62,944 nt of DNA from Candidatus Thorarchaeota archaeon. Lineage in GTDB: Archaea; Asgardarchaeota; Thorarchaeia; Thorarchaeales; Thorarchaeaceae. Below the pieces are notes generated by a model, which saw only the letters and a program-made list of their open reading frames with translations, was not told the DNA's origin and did no database searches. Below, one piece after another: positions 1-9,206 of the stretch. The translations under genes were made by a program, and so were the position numbers. The stretch covers positions 1-62,944 of the forward strand of contig PRDH01000009.1 in assembly GCA_003345545.1 (NCBI GenBank). Reading direction: 5' to 3'. How positions within the stretch are numbered: position 1 is the stretch's first letter; each line of letters opens with the position of its first letter.

Positions 1-255
1 TGCCAAATCTATGCTGATGTCTTGAATAGAACAGTCCGACAGGTGAAGGATCCCATCATGGCAAATGCAAGAGGAGCTGCATTTATTGCCGCGGTAGGAC
101 TAGGTTTCTGCAAATCTGATGATATCCCAAGTCTTGTGCAGTACTCGAATATCTTTCATCCGAACCCTGAGAACTGCAAGGTCTATGGCAGACTCTACGG
201 CGAGTTCCTCAATATCTACAAGACCAACAAGGCGATGTATGGCCGCTTGAACTGA
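1..255 (+). CDS. FGGY-family carbohydrate kinase (xylulokinase-like), C-terminal fragment
   Basis: The open frame runs in from the left edge, so only the last 84 codons are visible. The peptide begins with CQIYADVLNRTV and continues with ANARGAAFIAAVGLG, which matches the second ATPase lobe of FGGY kinases: the conserved QI.ADVL segment and the Ala/Gly-rich turn near the nucleotide site. The closing helix (YGRLYGEFLNIYKTNKAMY) is also typical of xylulokinase-type enzymes. Family members phosphorylate pentoses, glycerol or related polyols with ATP in the cytoplasm. The substrate cannot be told from this fragment because the sugar-binding lobe lies outside the window. Confidence 0.8.
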   Translation, partial: CQIYADVLNRTVRQVKDPIMANARGAAFIAAVGLGFCKSDDIPSLVQYSNIFHPNPENCKVYGRLYGEFLNIYKTNKAMYGRLN

Positions 256-482
256 CAGTGAATGGTGGCTTGAAGAAGGGAGGATTTGGTATGAAGGAAT
301 TTCCCTGTCGTACAGTGAGCGTCCTGTCTGGCGGATACTTGGACAGTGAAATGGCATGGCGATCCTAGTCAGCATGGAGTAGTCTGGCCAGAATACCAGT
401 TTTAACAGAGGTCTTCTGACCCATAAGAATTAATTCCACAATTAAGCAGCATTGACTATTCAACAGGAGGCTCCACTAAGGA

Positions 483-1388
483 ATGCAGGCGGACATCTTC
501 ACACTTTTCGTCAATTTCATCAAGACTCTTCTCCCAACCGCATTTGAAGAATATGCTGGACTGATAGCCTCGCTTCCGGTCTTTGCGTTAATCTATGTGT
601 TCTATCTCATCGTGATTCGTTCTGTGATGCTCACATTCAGGAAAGTTGGGATGCCACGGGAGGCATCAGGTGGAATAATCTTTGGTGTGAGACTCCTCTT
701 CTTCGCATTTGCTCTGCTTTTCCTGCTTGCTTCTGCAGGTAGTGTGCTTTCGGCGTATATTGTCGCAGGCGGAGCAGTCCTAGGAGCATTTATCGGTCTG
801 GCTTTCTCAAAGGCTCTTCAGAACATCGTCAGTGGCTTCTACGTACTGGTGGCTAGACCTTTTCGAGTCGGTGACTATGTCCGGATGGGCGACTCGGAAG
901 GAATCGTAGTAGAAATCACGCTGAACTATACGCGACTTCTCAGGCCTGATCATACTCGCCAGATCATCCCCAACTCAACAACAATTGACCAGCGGCTCAC
1001 AAATTTCCGGGTGCGTGTCGATGACTACTTTGATGAGCGAGGAATGGAATTTGATCGTGATGTCTTTGATCTCGATGGCGAGGAGGAGACAAGGTTTCGT
1101 GACGCAGTGCACAAGCTGAGAAATCTCCTGAAGGGTGACGAGGTGTACAGATACACATTCGATATTGAGTTAGAGAAAACATGTTCCCAATCAGAAGCCA
1201 AGGCATACTTCACCAAGGTCTGTCAGAAATGGGAAGAATCATTCATCCTGCCCCCAGAGTTCTTTTTCTGGAGCAGTGCCGCCACATCCATCACATATCG
1301 ATTTGCATTCGTGGTGATTGATCCGAAAGAAATATTCACGAAGGGTCAAGACTTCAAGGCTGAGTTGGCTCAATTCTCAACGAAATAG
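483..1388 (+). CDS. MscS-family mechanosensitive ion channel
   Basis: A 301-residue membrane protein. Hydrophobic segments lie at about residues 25-50, 63-85 and 88-112. They are followed by the MscS pore-helix and beta-domain signature: a Gly/Ala-rich TM3 (GGAVLGAFIGLAFSKALQN), then ARPFRVGDYVRMG and GIVVEITLNYTRLLRPD, then IIPNSTTIDQRLTNF. The length fits small MscS channels, which open under membrane tension to release solutes during osmotic downshock. An AGGAGG ribosome-binding site at 465-470 precedes the ATG by 12 bases. It stands alone: the gene upstream ends more than 200 bases away and the gene downstream is convergent. Confidence 0.92.
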   Translation: MQADIFTLFVNFIKTLLPTAFEEYAGLIASLPVFALIYVFYLIVIRSVMLTFRKVGMPREASGGIIFGVRLLFFAFALLFLLASAGSVLSAYIVAGGAVLGAFIGLAFSKALQNIVSGFYVLVARPFRVGDYVRMGDSEGIVVEITLNYTRLLRPDHTRQIIPNSTTIDQRLTNFRVRVDDYFDERGMEFDRDVFDLDGEEETRFRDAVHKLRNLLKGDEVYRYTFDIELEKTCSQSEAKAYFTKVCQKWEESFILPPEFFFWSSAATSITYRFAFVVIDPKEIFTKGQDFKAELAQFSTK

Positions 1389-1413
1389 TAGTCTGTTCGT
1401 TCGTCAATGGCAA

Positions 1414-2409
1414 CTAAGCATAGTACCTACGTAGAACTCTCAGGGCTCTCAATGTAATCCATTTTGAAGGTGCATTCTTCTTCTCGATATCGCAACGCAT
1501 TTTCCCATTGTATGTGTTTCTCAAGTCCCATGTTCCTGAAGCATTCCTGCTGCCTGTTACCAAGTCAACGGATTGCTGCATCCTCTTATCACGAATCCCA
1601 AGCTCGGTCAACACATCCAGCACTTCTAACACATCAGACTGATAGAACAGAGGAAATCCGAACTTCTTCCATCCAGCTTTTTCCTTCCTACTACCATCAG
1701 GGTTCCGCAAGTATCTGTAGATTTGGTTTTCAAGGAGAATTTCGGTCTCTTGACTGATGATTCGGCTTAGATTTGTTGACCGGCTCTCTTTTGGAATACG
1801 TGATAGTGCCTTGAGAACTTTCACGCCTCCCATGTAGCAGTTCACTGGAAATACCCTATTCTTGTCAATTGGAAATGAGCGACATTTCCAACCACCTACA
1901 TCATCAGAGTGATATTCAATTTGAAAGTCTATCAGTTTCTTTGTTCGGGGGTCCTCGAGATAGCCGAAATGCACAAGGTAGTACAGAATATTACCATCGA
2001 TACAACACCCATCGTTCACTGTACTCTCTCTGCCCTTCTCGGACTTTGGCAAAACGATAAGAAAGTGACCTGAATCCCTTTGGAAACTGAAGAGGTACTC
2101 AATTGCCTTTTCAATCTGGGGAGTCCTCTTCATCCCGAGCTCAGCCAGTATCAGTAACGTGTGCGTACTCGCAGTGTATTTTGGTCGGTACATATCGTCG
2201 GGACTATCCCAGTACCCATCATTCTTCTGAGCTTTGAGAATTGACTTCACGCAGGGCGTAGCCATCACGGCTTCTTGGGCTTCTTTCACCTCGGAGCTTC
2301 TTGGAGATTTGTCTTCGAGGTGCTGAAGTGCCCAGTACCGAATACTAGGGTCTTTGGGCTCAAGAAGCCAGTCAAGAACATCCTGACCGACATATTTCTT
2401 CCAACTCAT
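1414..2409 (-). CDS. Terpenoid-cyclase/prenyltransferase-fold (alpha/alpha toroid) protein
   Basis: 331 residues built of helical-hairpin repeats with the QW-like pattern of the squalene cyclase/prenyltransferase superfamily. Examples are KAQKNDGYWDSPDDMY, LFSFQRDSGHF, DFQIEYHSDDVGGW, LLENQIYRYLRNPDG and GSRNASGTWDL, where an aromatic or Gly-Tyr-Trp follows a short helix. I see no DXDD protonation motif, so a true cyclase is unlikely. Relatives in archaea are mostly annotated only as repeat proteins. It starts at an ATG and sits on the same strand as the flavoprotein upstream, 72 bases away. Substrate unknown. Confidence 0.6.
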   Translation of the reverse strand: MSWKKYVGQDVLDWLLEPKDPSIRYWALQHLEDKSPRSSEVKEAQEAVMATPCVKSILKAQKNDGYWDSPDDMYRPKYTASTHTLLILAELGMKRTPQIEKAIEYLFSFQRDSGHFLIVLPKSEKGRESTVNDGCCIDGNILYYLVHFGYLEDPRTKKLIDFQIEYHSDDVGGWKCRSFPIDKNRVFPVNCYMGGVKVLKALSRIPKESRSTNLSRIISQETEILLENQIYRYLRNPDGSRKEKAGWKKFGFPLFYQSDVLEVLDVLTELGIRDKRMQQSVDLVTGSRNASGTWDLRNTYNGKMRCDIEKKNAPSKWITLRALRVLRRYYA

Positions 2410-2481
2410 GACAATGCCGATAACGCATTGTCGTATTAAGCTCTAGGTTGCACTACTCAAGCTGCTGCTCTGTCTGAATCC

Positions 2482-3525
2482 TTAATCCTTCCAAGGGACT
2501 ATCTCATCATCCCGTTTGTCCAGAGTCTTTTGAACAAACTCCGGATCTGCAAGCAGTGCCCTGCCGATTCCAAGCAAATCGCATAGATTTCTTTTGATGA
2601 CTCGCCTTGCAAACTTTGCATCTCTGACCATACCAACGCCTATCACTGGAATCTTGACTTCGCTCTTGATTTTTGAAGCACATGGAATGCAGCAGTCATA
2701 GGGATAACCACGCAGGAATGCAGGCATGGTCTTCTCGTCAAAGATTGAAGGAATCCCAGGATTGTTTATGGCGTCAACAACGCATGAGATGTGTAGTGCA
2801 TCAACTCCGGCATGTTCGATAATTCGTGCAATCTTGACTGCTTGATCTATCGTGATTCCATTTACTACATTTTCAATTCCGTTCATGCGAAAGATTAGGG
2901 GAAAGCTGCGAAGTTCTCTGCGAATGGCCTTGATGACATCGACCGCGAGTTTTGCTCTCTTCTCAATTGGCCCCCCGTAGTCATCATTCCTATGGTTCGT
3001 ATATGAGGAAAGGAACGCACTTAGAAGATAGAAATGAGCGCCGTGGATCTCCACCCCGTCAAATCCGGCCTCCTGCGCTCGCCGGGCGGCATTCACAAAC
3101 TTGCCTTTGATGTCTTCAATCTCATCCACTGTCAAGACTTCTGGTACCTTGCCCTTCATAACTGGGACTGCTGATGGACCGACATATCGTGTCGCGATGT
3201 GGGATTTGGGCCCTGCGTGATTTATCTGGATGAATGCCCGTGCTCCATATTTCTTGATGCCTTCTGCAAGTGCTGATAGACCAGGAATTACTCTATCATC
3301 ATGGATTCCTATGTTCCGCTTCATAATGCCGTGTGCCCAGTCAATTGCCGCCGCCTCCACAATGATGAGCCCCACCCCTCCCCTACTCCTAGCAGCATAG
3401 TGCTCTATCAGCTCAGGTGTGACAAATCCCTCATCTGTTGCAAGGTTCCGCACCATAGGTGGCATCACTGCTCTATTGCGGACTCTCAACTGACCAATGG
3501 TGATAGGATCTGCAAGGTCTGGCAT
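2482..3525 (-). CDS. NADH:flavin oxidoreductase, Old Yellow Enzyme family (single-domain)
   Basis: 347 residues forming one FMN-binding TIM barrel. Recognisable pieces are the N-terminal LRVRNRAVMPPM, the QINHAGPKS loop, EIHGAHFYLLSAFLSSYTN with RNDDYGG (substrate and FMN site), and the C-terminal phosphate-binding PVIGVGMV...LLGIGRALLADPEF. Family enzymes reduce activated C=C bonds or enoyl-CoAs using NAD(P)H. The protein stops just after the barrel. It lacks the four-cysteine 4Fe-4S segment and the FAD/NAD domain of 2,4-dienoyl-CoA reductase and trimethylamine dehydrogenase, so it should take electrons directly at FMN. It starts at an ATG, and the RuBisCO-like gene lies 43 bases upstream on the same strand. 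Confidence 0.88.
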   Translation of the reverse strand: MPDLADPITIGQLRVRNRAVMPPMVRNLATDEGFVTPELIEHYAARSRGGVGLIIVEAAAIDWAHGIMKRNIGIHDDRVIPGLSALAEGIKKYGARAFIQINHAGPKSHIATRYVGPSAVPVMKGKVPEVLTVDEIEDIKGKFVNAARRAQEAGFDGVEIHGAHFYLLSAFLSSYTNHRNDDYGGPIEKRAKLAVDVIKAIRRELRSFPLIFRMNGIENVVNGITIDQAVKIARIIEHAGVDALHISCVVDAINNPGIPSIFDEKTMPAFLRGYPYDCCIPCASKIKSEVKIPVIGVGMVRDAKFARRVIKRNLCDLLGIGRALLADPEFVQKTLDKRDDEIVPWKD

Positions 3526-3568
3526 TATATTACCAAGTCCTGCACTAGCTCTCTCTGAACCAGTTAGC

Positions 3569-4882
3569 CTATAGGTCTGCTCCAGTCTTTCCTGTTCCCC
3601 ATGACTCCATGGCTATCCTGAGCTCTTCATGTCCTTCTTCCTTTGCATACCTGCTCACTGGGATATCCTGCATCTTGGCTTCAATTGCCTGCCGAAACGC
3701 AATTGCTCCCGCACGAGGACCCTTTGGATGAGCATGAATTCCCGCTCCCGATCCGATTACGATATCTGGACCCAGGTCGTTGATGACCTCTTCTACATGT
3801 CCCGGGCTAATTCCGCCACTTGGCATTGGAGCTGTCTGTTCGATATTCTGAAGGGGCATGACCATATCATGCGCGATATTGAGGAACCGCTCCTTGAGAA
3901 TCGGTGCCTTTCCATATGGTGCAGGAAAGACTGTGATGTCTGCCCCGCAAATCCTTGGTAGTTTTCCAGTGATGATGTTGGATGAAATACCTACGATAGG
4001 TGAGTAGGACATGGCACCCGTTACATCCATGTGTGCAAGAACCGGGACCTTGGGAGACAGGTCCTCACATACATGGAGGAATGCAGCATAACCCACTGCA
4101 AGGAAGTTGATCATCAGTCCATTAGCACCTAGCTCAATAGCTTTGTCTGCATTCTCAAACATTTGAGGCAGTTTGTCAGTTATATTGACTGTATAGAGCG
4201 TCTTCTCGCCCTTCTCAGAGTCTGCACGGTCGAGAGCCTCCATGAATCTCGGAATTCGCTCCTCAATGGTGTTGTAAGCGGGGTTTGCCAGGAGCTCATC
4301 ATCCTTGATGATATCCGCTCCTCCAGCTGCTGCCTCGTAGGCAAGGTCTGCACCCATCTGACATGACGGGTACACACAGGGCTTAATCATATTGTTCAGA
4401 AACGGCCTCTTCTTTACCTTCAGTAGTTTCCTGAGACCCGTAATTCCAAACTTCGGACCCTTGAATCCCTTAAGCCAGCTCTTTGGGAACTTCATGTCAA
4501 GACACTTGATCCTCCCGTAGAGGGAGATGTTACCAACCACGGTGCTGAGAAGCATGGGAATCTGCTGCCCGAAGTTCTCCCAGGGAAAGGCTACTTGCAT
4601 GATGTACTCCCTTCTCTCTAGGTCTTTGGGAAGACTGTATTCGTACTGAGGGACCTCGTAGACTCCGATCACCTTCGCGACGTGCCTCCTTCTGACCTCA
4701 GGAGTTTCTCCGGGAACCATTGTCCAAGTCCCCGTACTCTGTTCGACTGCTGCCGCCCAGGCCATCTCGCGTGCATCCAAGAACGGTGGGAGTCCGACAT
4801 AGTACGTACCTATGATATACTTCTCTTCATCAATTGCATCTGGTAATGCATCCGGTAGTGCATCAAGTGGAAGTCTGTCCAT
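3569..4882 (-). CDS. RuBisCO-like protein, form IV type
   Basis: 437 residues from an ATG at 4882. The frame stays open to a TTG at 4972, but that extension (MCPCRFSL...) is unlike the family. Conserved RuBisCO features are EQSTGTWT (E47), VVGN (N118), MIKP (K167, the first active-site lysine), and the metal-ligand segment GGADIIKDDE, giving the carbamylated lysine K193 with D195 and E196. Substitutions argue against carboxylase activity: the second KPK lysine is C169, the HIH pair reads HMD (D286), and the loop-6 and phosphate-site region is rebuilt (PAPYGKAPI). This pattern fits form IV enolase/isomerase-type homologues. Reaction unknown. It is divergent from the folate C1 operon. Confidence 0.85.
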   Translation of the reverse strand: MDRLPLDALPDALPDAIDEEKYIIGTYYVGLPPFLDAREMAWAAAVEQSTGTWTMVPGETPEVRRRHVAKVIGVYEVPQYEYSLPKDLERREYIMQVAFPWENFGQQIPMLLSTVVGNISLYGRIKCLDMKFPKSWLKGFKGPKFGITGLRKLLKVKKRPFLNNMIKPCVYPSCQMGADLAYEAAAGGADIIKDDELLANPAYNTIEERIPRFMEALDRADSEKGEKTLYTVNITDKLPQMFENADKAIELGANGLMINFLAVGYAAFLHVCEDLSPKVPVLAHMDVTGAMSYSPIVGISSNIITGKLPRICGADITVFPAPYGKAPILKERFLNIAHDMVMPLQNIEQTAPMPSGGISPGHVEEVINDLGPDIVIGSGAGIHAHPKGPRAGAIAFRQAIEAKMQDIPVSRYAKEEGHEELRIAMESWGTGKTGADL

Positions 4883-4999
4883 GATAATCGACCGACTTAC
4901 CAACTGCGCACGCCGTCTTATGTTCTTTTGGAGAAGCACAAGAACACACAAGGAGAAGCGACATGGACACAATCTCCTGCACGAGAATGGTTCGCCAGA

Positions 5000-5015
5000 G
5001 AGCTTATTTTATCAA
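5000..5015 (+). promoter_or_regulatory. Possible TATA box for the fhs operon
   Basis: In the 179-base divergent gap between the RuBisCO-like gene and fhs, the A/T-rich CTTATTTTATC at 5003-5013 is the only TATA-like element on the plus strand. It would place transcription start near 5036, with a short leader before the ATG at 5062. No matching element was obvious for the minus strand. Confidence 0.3.
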
Positions 5016-5061
5016 TGTGCATAGCATCGTGGAAACATAGGACAACTAGAGCCGGGAACTG

Positions 5062-6669
5062 ATGACAATGATTCCGATTACAGAGGTTGCCAAGAAGGCA
5101 GGTATCGAAGAGAAGTTCTTAGAATTCTATGGGAAATACATGGCCAAGATTGACCTGAACATCCGCAAAGAGCTTGGGCCCCGGAAGGGCAGACTGATAC
5201 TCGTAACAGCTACCACCCCGACCCCTGCTGGCGAAGGCAAGACGACAAACACGATTGGTCTTTCGATGGCACTGAATGCGCTTGGTCATAATGCAGTTGC
5301 TGCTCTGCGGCAGCCATCGCTGGGACCTGTCTTTGGTGTGAAGGGAGGTGCTGCAGGCGGCGGAAAATCCAGACTGGAACCATTCGAACAGGTCAACCTC
5401 TTTCTTACGGGAGACTTTCCCGCAGTTTCAGCAGCCCACAACCTCTTGTCGGCAATGATTGACAACTACATTCACCACGATCATCAGCCTGAGATTGATA
5501 TACGTCGAACCTATTGGCCGAGAAATGTTGACATGAATGACAGAGCACTAAGAAAGGTGATAGTCGGCCTCGGAGGCAGATACGATGGAATGCCGCGGGA
5601 GGATTCATTCATCATCACCTCTGCATCAGAGGTCATGGCCATCCTCGGGCTATCCATGGACTATCGCGATTTGAAGACACGTCTTGGAAACATTCTGATA
5701 GGTAGGTCTCAGCAGTCGAAGGAGATGTACGCTAGGGACCTGAAGGCTCATGGAGCAATGGCAGTGCTTCTTCGTGATGCACTCAAACCGAACCTAGTCC
5801 AGACCTGTGAGGGAACCCCTGCAATCATGCACACTGGACCCTTCGCAAATATCGCTCATGGTACAAGCTCCGTCATCTCAACTGACATTGCACTTCGGCT
5901 CTTTGATTATGTCATCATCGAAACTGGCTTTGGCGCTGACCTTGGAGCAGAGAAATTCCTCAACATCGTCACACGTATTGGCAATTTCAAGGTGGATGCC
6001 TGTGTTGTCATCACCACGATACGCGCACTCAAGTTCCATGGAAGCGACGTGCTGGAGCAAGGGTTTCCCAACCTTGAGAAACACGTTGAGAATATGCGCA
6101 ATTTTGGAGTTCCTGTCATAGTTGCGGTCAACCGATTCCCGAATGATACTGATGAGGAGATTGAACTTATTCGGAAACACTGCTCGATGAAAGGCGTTAA
6201 AGTGGAAGTATCGGAGGTCTATGCCAAAGGCAGTGCAGGAGGGCTAGACTTAGCTCGGGCAGTCATTGAAACCTTGGAGAAGCAACCTGCTGGTCCAATC
6301 AAGTATACATATGATCTGAAGGACCCTATCAAGACCAAAATACAGAAAGTCGCGCAGCAAATCTATGGTGCTCGGGATGTAGACTACACAAGCGATGCCC
6401 GAGGTGTTATTGCTTCTCTCGAGAAGCGAGGATACGGAAAACTGCCAATCTGCATTGCAAAGACACAGTTCAGTCTGTCTGACAATAAGGGATTACCAGG
6501 AAGACCTGATTGCTTTGATGTGGAAGTAGTCGGCGCTGATGTCAACAGTGGCGCTGGATTTGTGGTTATCCACATGGGTGACGTCAATCTGATGCCCGGA
6601 CTACCTGAAGTGCCTGCCGCAGAACAGATGGATGTAGATGATGAAGGCAACATCAGTGGAGTATTCTAG
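5062..6669 (+). CDS. fhs: Formate--tetrahydrofolate ligase
   Basis: 535 residues. Makes 10-formyl-THF from formate, ATP and THF in the cytoplasm. The P-loop-like TPTPAGEGKTTNTIGL, then LRQPSLGPVFGVKGGAAGGG, the ITGDF-equivalent LTGDFPAVSAAHNLL and the C-terminal MPGLP...MDVDDEGNISGVF are all family hallmarks. The length matches the usual 550 or so. It starts the operon fhs-folD-ftcD; folD begins three bases after its stop. Run in reverse, the enzyme can gain ATP from formyl-THF, which suits the downstream genes that feed C1 units from formiminoglutamate. A second ATG two codons in is an equally possible start. Confidence 0.96.
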   Translation: MTMIPITEVAKKAGIEEKFLEFYGKYMAKIDLNIRKELGPRKGRLILVTATTPTPAGEGKTTNTIGLSMALNALGHNAVAALRQPSLGPVFGVKGGAAGGGKSRLEPFEQVNLFLTGDFPAVSAAHNLLSAMIDNYIHHDHQPEIDIRRTYWPRNVDMNDRALRKVIVGLGGRYDGMPREDSFIITSASEVMAILGLSMDYRDLKTRLGNILIGRSQQSKEMYARDLKAHGAMAVLLRDALKPNLVQTCEGTPAIMHTGPFANIAHGTSSVISTDIALRLFDYVIIETGFGADLGAEKFLNIVTRIGNFKVDACVVITTIRALKFHGSDVLEQGFPNLEKHVENMRNFGVPVIVAVNRFPNDTDEEIELIRKHCSMKGVKVEVSEVYAKGSAGGLDLARAVIETLEKQPAGPIKYTYDLKDPIKTKIQKVAQQIYGARDVDYTSDARGVIASLEKRGYGKLPICIAKTQFSLSDNKGLPGRPDCFDVEVVGADVNSGAGFVVIHMGDVNLMPGLPEVPAAEQMDVDDEGNISGVF

Positions 6670-6672
6670 TAG

Positions 6673-7566
6673 GTGAGTCATGTGTCGGAGGATGAACAGA
6701 AACCAATCTGCGATGATCACGTCATCATGGGAAAGAGGCTCGCAAAACGCCTTCGCGCGCAGGTCAAGAAAGAGGTGGAACAACTCATAGAGAACCATGG
6801 CATCGCTCCCAAACTCGTCACAGTGATCGTCGGAGAGGACGAGGGGTCTCAGATGTACGTTCGAATGAAGCGCAAGGCGTGCAGTGAAGCTGGTATTCTC
6901 TCCGATCACAACGACTTGCCTGTGAAGACCACCCAGACAGAGCTACTAGCTCTCATAGACCAACTCAACAAGGACCGTACGGTTCACGGCATTCTTGTCC
7001 AACTCCCTCTCCCAGACCACATCAACGAGAAGACGATCATTGGAGCTATCACCCCGTTGAAGGATGTGGATGGTTTTTCTCCAACGAACATCTATAATCT
7101 GTTCTATGGTAGCGAAGTCCTAAGTTCTGCAACACCCCATGGTATTGTCACGATTCTGGACCATGTTGGCATGAAGGACCTCTCGGGAAAACACGTTGTT
7201 GTTGTCAATCGGTCAATGATAGTAGGGAAGCCGCTCATCTTCCTGCTTCTGAACAGAAATGCCACCGTGACTGTATGTCACTCGCGCACGGCCGACCTGG
7301 CTAATTTCACTAGGCAGGCTGATGTTTTAATCACCGCAATTGGTCGCAGGAAGTCAGAGGGAGCTCCCTTCTTCATCACTGCTGACATGATAAAGGAGGA
7401 TGCAGTCGTCATCGATGTTGCATCACCCCACGGAGATGTTGATTTTGAGCATGTCAAGGAAAAGGCATTGTGCATCTCCCCGGTCCCTGGCGGCGTTGGC
7501 CCCATGACTATCGCCATGCTTCTGCGGAATGTACTAGATGCTTATTCTGCTCAAGTGGCGAAGTGA
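6673..7566 (+). CDS. folD: Bifunctional methylene-THF dehydrogenase / methenyl-THF cyclohydrolase
   Basis: 297 residues, the standard FolD length. It interconverts 5,10-methylene-, 5,10-methenyl- and 10-formyl-THF. Visible motifs are the catalytic Tyr/Lys segment SQMYVRMKRKAC, VQLPLPDHI, DVDGFSPTN, ATPHGIV, and the C-terminal PVPGGVGPMTIAMLL. The dinucleotide loop reads VVVNRSMIVGKPL, with Asn where most FolDs have Gly. It starts at GTG three bases after fhs; a second GTG three codons later is possible. The order fhs-folD-ftcD couples formate and formimino-group carbon. Confidence 0.95.
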   Translation: MSHVSEDEQKPICDDHVIMGKRLAKRLRAQVKKEVEQLIENHGIAPKLVTVIVGEDEGSQMYVRMKRKACSEAGILSDHNDLPVKTTQTELLALIDQLNKDRTVHGILVQLPLPDHINEKTIIGAITPLKDVDGFSPTNIYNLFYGSEVLSSATPHGIVTILDHVGMKDLSGKHVVVVNRSMIVGKPLIFLLLNRNATVTVCHSRTADLANFTRQADVLITAIGRRKSEGAPFFITADMIKEDAVVIDVASPHGDVDFEHVKEKALCISPVPGGVGPMTIAMLLRNVLDAYSAQVAK

Positions 7567-7642
7567 CCCATTTACCGGTACAAGGAACACTCTCCCAAAT
7601 GCTTTTCTACATCCTCGCTCCGAGCGGTCCTCGGTGAATGGT

Positions 7643-9205
7643 GTGAAAGTTATCGAGTGTGTGCCAAATTTCTCGGAAGGCCGCAGAAAGGAAGTCATTG
7701 ATGCTATCGCTGAAGCCATAAAGAACATTGAAGGCGTCCGCCTGCTTGATATTGAGTCTGACCCAGACCACAATCGGTCGGTCTTCACATTCATCGGCGA
7801 ACCTCAGAGTGTGAAAGGTGCCGCACTGAAAGCTGCTGATGTTGCAGTCGAGAGGATTGACCTGACCAAGCATCAGGGTGCGCATCCACGGATGGGTGCT
7901 GTTGATGTTGTGCCTTTCATACCACTCCATGGAACTACAGTGGGTGAATGTATCGAGCTCTCGAAGGAGTTTGCCGCTGAGTTCTCGAAGAAGCACGGAG
8001 TACCTGTCTACCTCTACTCAAAGGCTGCAACTCGGCCAGATCGCGTTGACCTTCCAAATATACGTGAGGGTGAGTTTGAAGGTCTCAGAGATCTGATTGG
8101 CAAGGACCCGTCGAGGACACCTGACTATGGTCCGAATAGAATCCATCCAACAGCGGGTGCGACAGCCACTGGCTCACGGAACTTTCTTGTAGCCATCAAT
8201 TTCAATCTGAATACCACTAATCTCTCAGTCGCAAAAGCATGTGCTGATGCAATTCGAGGAACTACCGGCGGCTTTGTCAACGTGCAGGCGATAGCCCTTG
8301 ATCTTCCCGCCAAGAACTGCGTGCAAGTCTCAGTCAACCTCACTCACCCAAGACAGACAAAGATTCACCAGGTATTAGAAGTAGTCCGGAACGAGGCTCG
8401 CAGATTCGGTGCGACAGTCATTGAAACAGAGATTGTCGGAATGGTTCCTCTCTTTGCACTTCTTGATGCTCTCAAGTACTATCTCCAACCTGAGAAGCTG
8501 GAGGAGTCAATGATACTGGATCTGTACTATCTGAGCGGAGCGCAGGACCCCACAAAGAAGACCTTCACGGAGATGTCCCTCATCGAGTTCGGTAATGAAG
8601 TCCGAAGGGCAAGTGCCACTCCCGGTGGTGGTAGTGTTGCTGCTGCGATGGGATCCTTTGGAGCTGGACTCGTGTGTATGGTCGCTGGTCTGTCTCTATC
8701 TGGAAGGAAGTTTGCGGGAGTCAAGGAGGAGATGCTTTCGCACCGTCACGCCTGCGAGTATGATCGAGGTATCCTACAGGACCTCATTGAGAAAGACTCT
8801 GCTGCATTCGATGTTGTGCTGGATACATTCAGGATGCCTGAGGGTACTGCTGCTGAGAAGAAGGCAAAGGCTGAGGCAACTGAGAAGGCTACAATCCATG
8901 CCGCTGAGATGCCTCTGACCACTATGCGTCAGTCTCTCGATGCCCTAAATCACGCAAGATTCATCGCGGAGAACGGTAATATCAACACTATCACTGATGC
9001 TGGCGTTGCTTCTCATGCACTGATGGCCGCCATCGAAGGGGCAGCATTGAACGTTCGCATCAATCTAGGAAACATTAGGACCAAGAGCTTTGTCGAAAAG
9101 GCATCTAGAGAGATCGAGAAGATAATTGCAGACGGTCGAAGACTAAAGGAAGAAGCACTTGGGATTGTCGAGGCTCGCATGAAGCAGCTTGCTGAAAGCA
9201 AATAG
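7643..9205 (+). CDS. ftcD: Glutamate formimidoyltransferase / formimidoyl-THF cyclodeaminase fusion
   Basis: 520 residues from GTG 7643, chosen because a perfect archaeal GGTGA site (7633-7637) sits five bases upstream and the product then begins KVIECVPNFSEGRR, the usual N terminus. The frame is open further upstream but without homology. Residues 1 to about 300 are formiminotransferase (HQGAHPRMGAVDVVPFIPL; RDLIGKDPSRTPDYGP). Residues about 315-520 are cyclodeaminase (MSLIEFGNEVRRASATPGGG, then GSVAAAMGSFGAGLVCMVAG). Together they turn formiminoglutamate plus THF into methenyl-THF, glutamate and ammonia, the last step of one histidine-degradation route. The product is the FolD substrate, which explains the operon. 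Confidence 0.93.
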   Translation: MKVIECVPNFSEGRRKEVIDAIAEAIKNIEGVRLLDIESDPDHNRSVFTFIGEPQSVKGAALKAADVAVERIDLTKHQGAHPRMGAVDVVPFIPLHGTTVGECIELSKEFAAEFSKKHGVPVYLYSKAATRPDRVDLPNIREGEFEGLRDLIGKDPSRTPDYGPNRIHPTAGATATGSRNFLVAINFNLNTTNLSVAKACADAIRGTTGGFVNVQAIALDLPAKNCVQVSVNLTHPRQTKIHQVLEVVRNEARRFGATVIETEIVGMVPLFALLDALKYYLQPEKLEESMILDLYYLSGAQDPTKKTFTEMSLIEFGNEVRRASATPGGGSVAAAMGSFGAGLVCMVAGLSLSGRKFAGVKEEMLSHRHACEYDRGILQDLIEKDSAAFDVVLDTFRMPEGTAAEKKAKAEATEKATIHAAEMPLTTMRQSLDALNHARFIAENGNINTITDAGVASHALMAAIEGAALNVRINLGNIRTKSFVEKASREIEKIIADGRRLKEEALGIVEARMKQLAESK

Positions 9206-9206
9206 A

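Noticed and set aside
291..368. 25-codon ORF (ATG 291) with a strong GGGAGG site seven bases upstream
   Set aside because: Only 25 residues and no homology or promoter; the site alone is weak evidence, so it is not called.
4883..4972. N-terminal extension of the RuBisCO-like protein up to TTG 4972
   Set aside because: Cys/Leu/Val-rich, unlike family N termini, and ATG 4882 gives the expected start.
7610..7636. Short inverted repeat CCGAG-CGGTC-CTCGG before ftcD
   Set aside because: Only a 5-bp stem; likely chance, and the GGTGA site already explains translation start.
7538..7642. In-frame extension upstream of ftcD overlapping folD
   Set aside because: No homology, and GGTGA at 7633-7637 points to GTG 7643.
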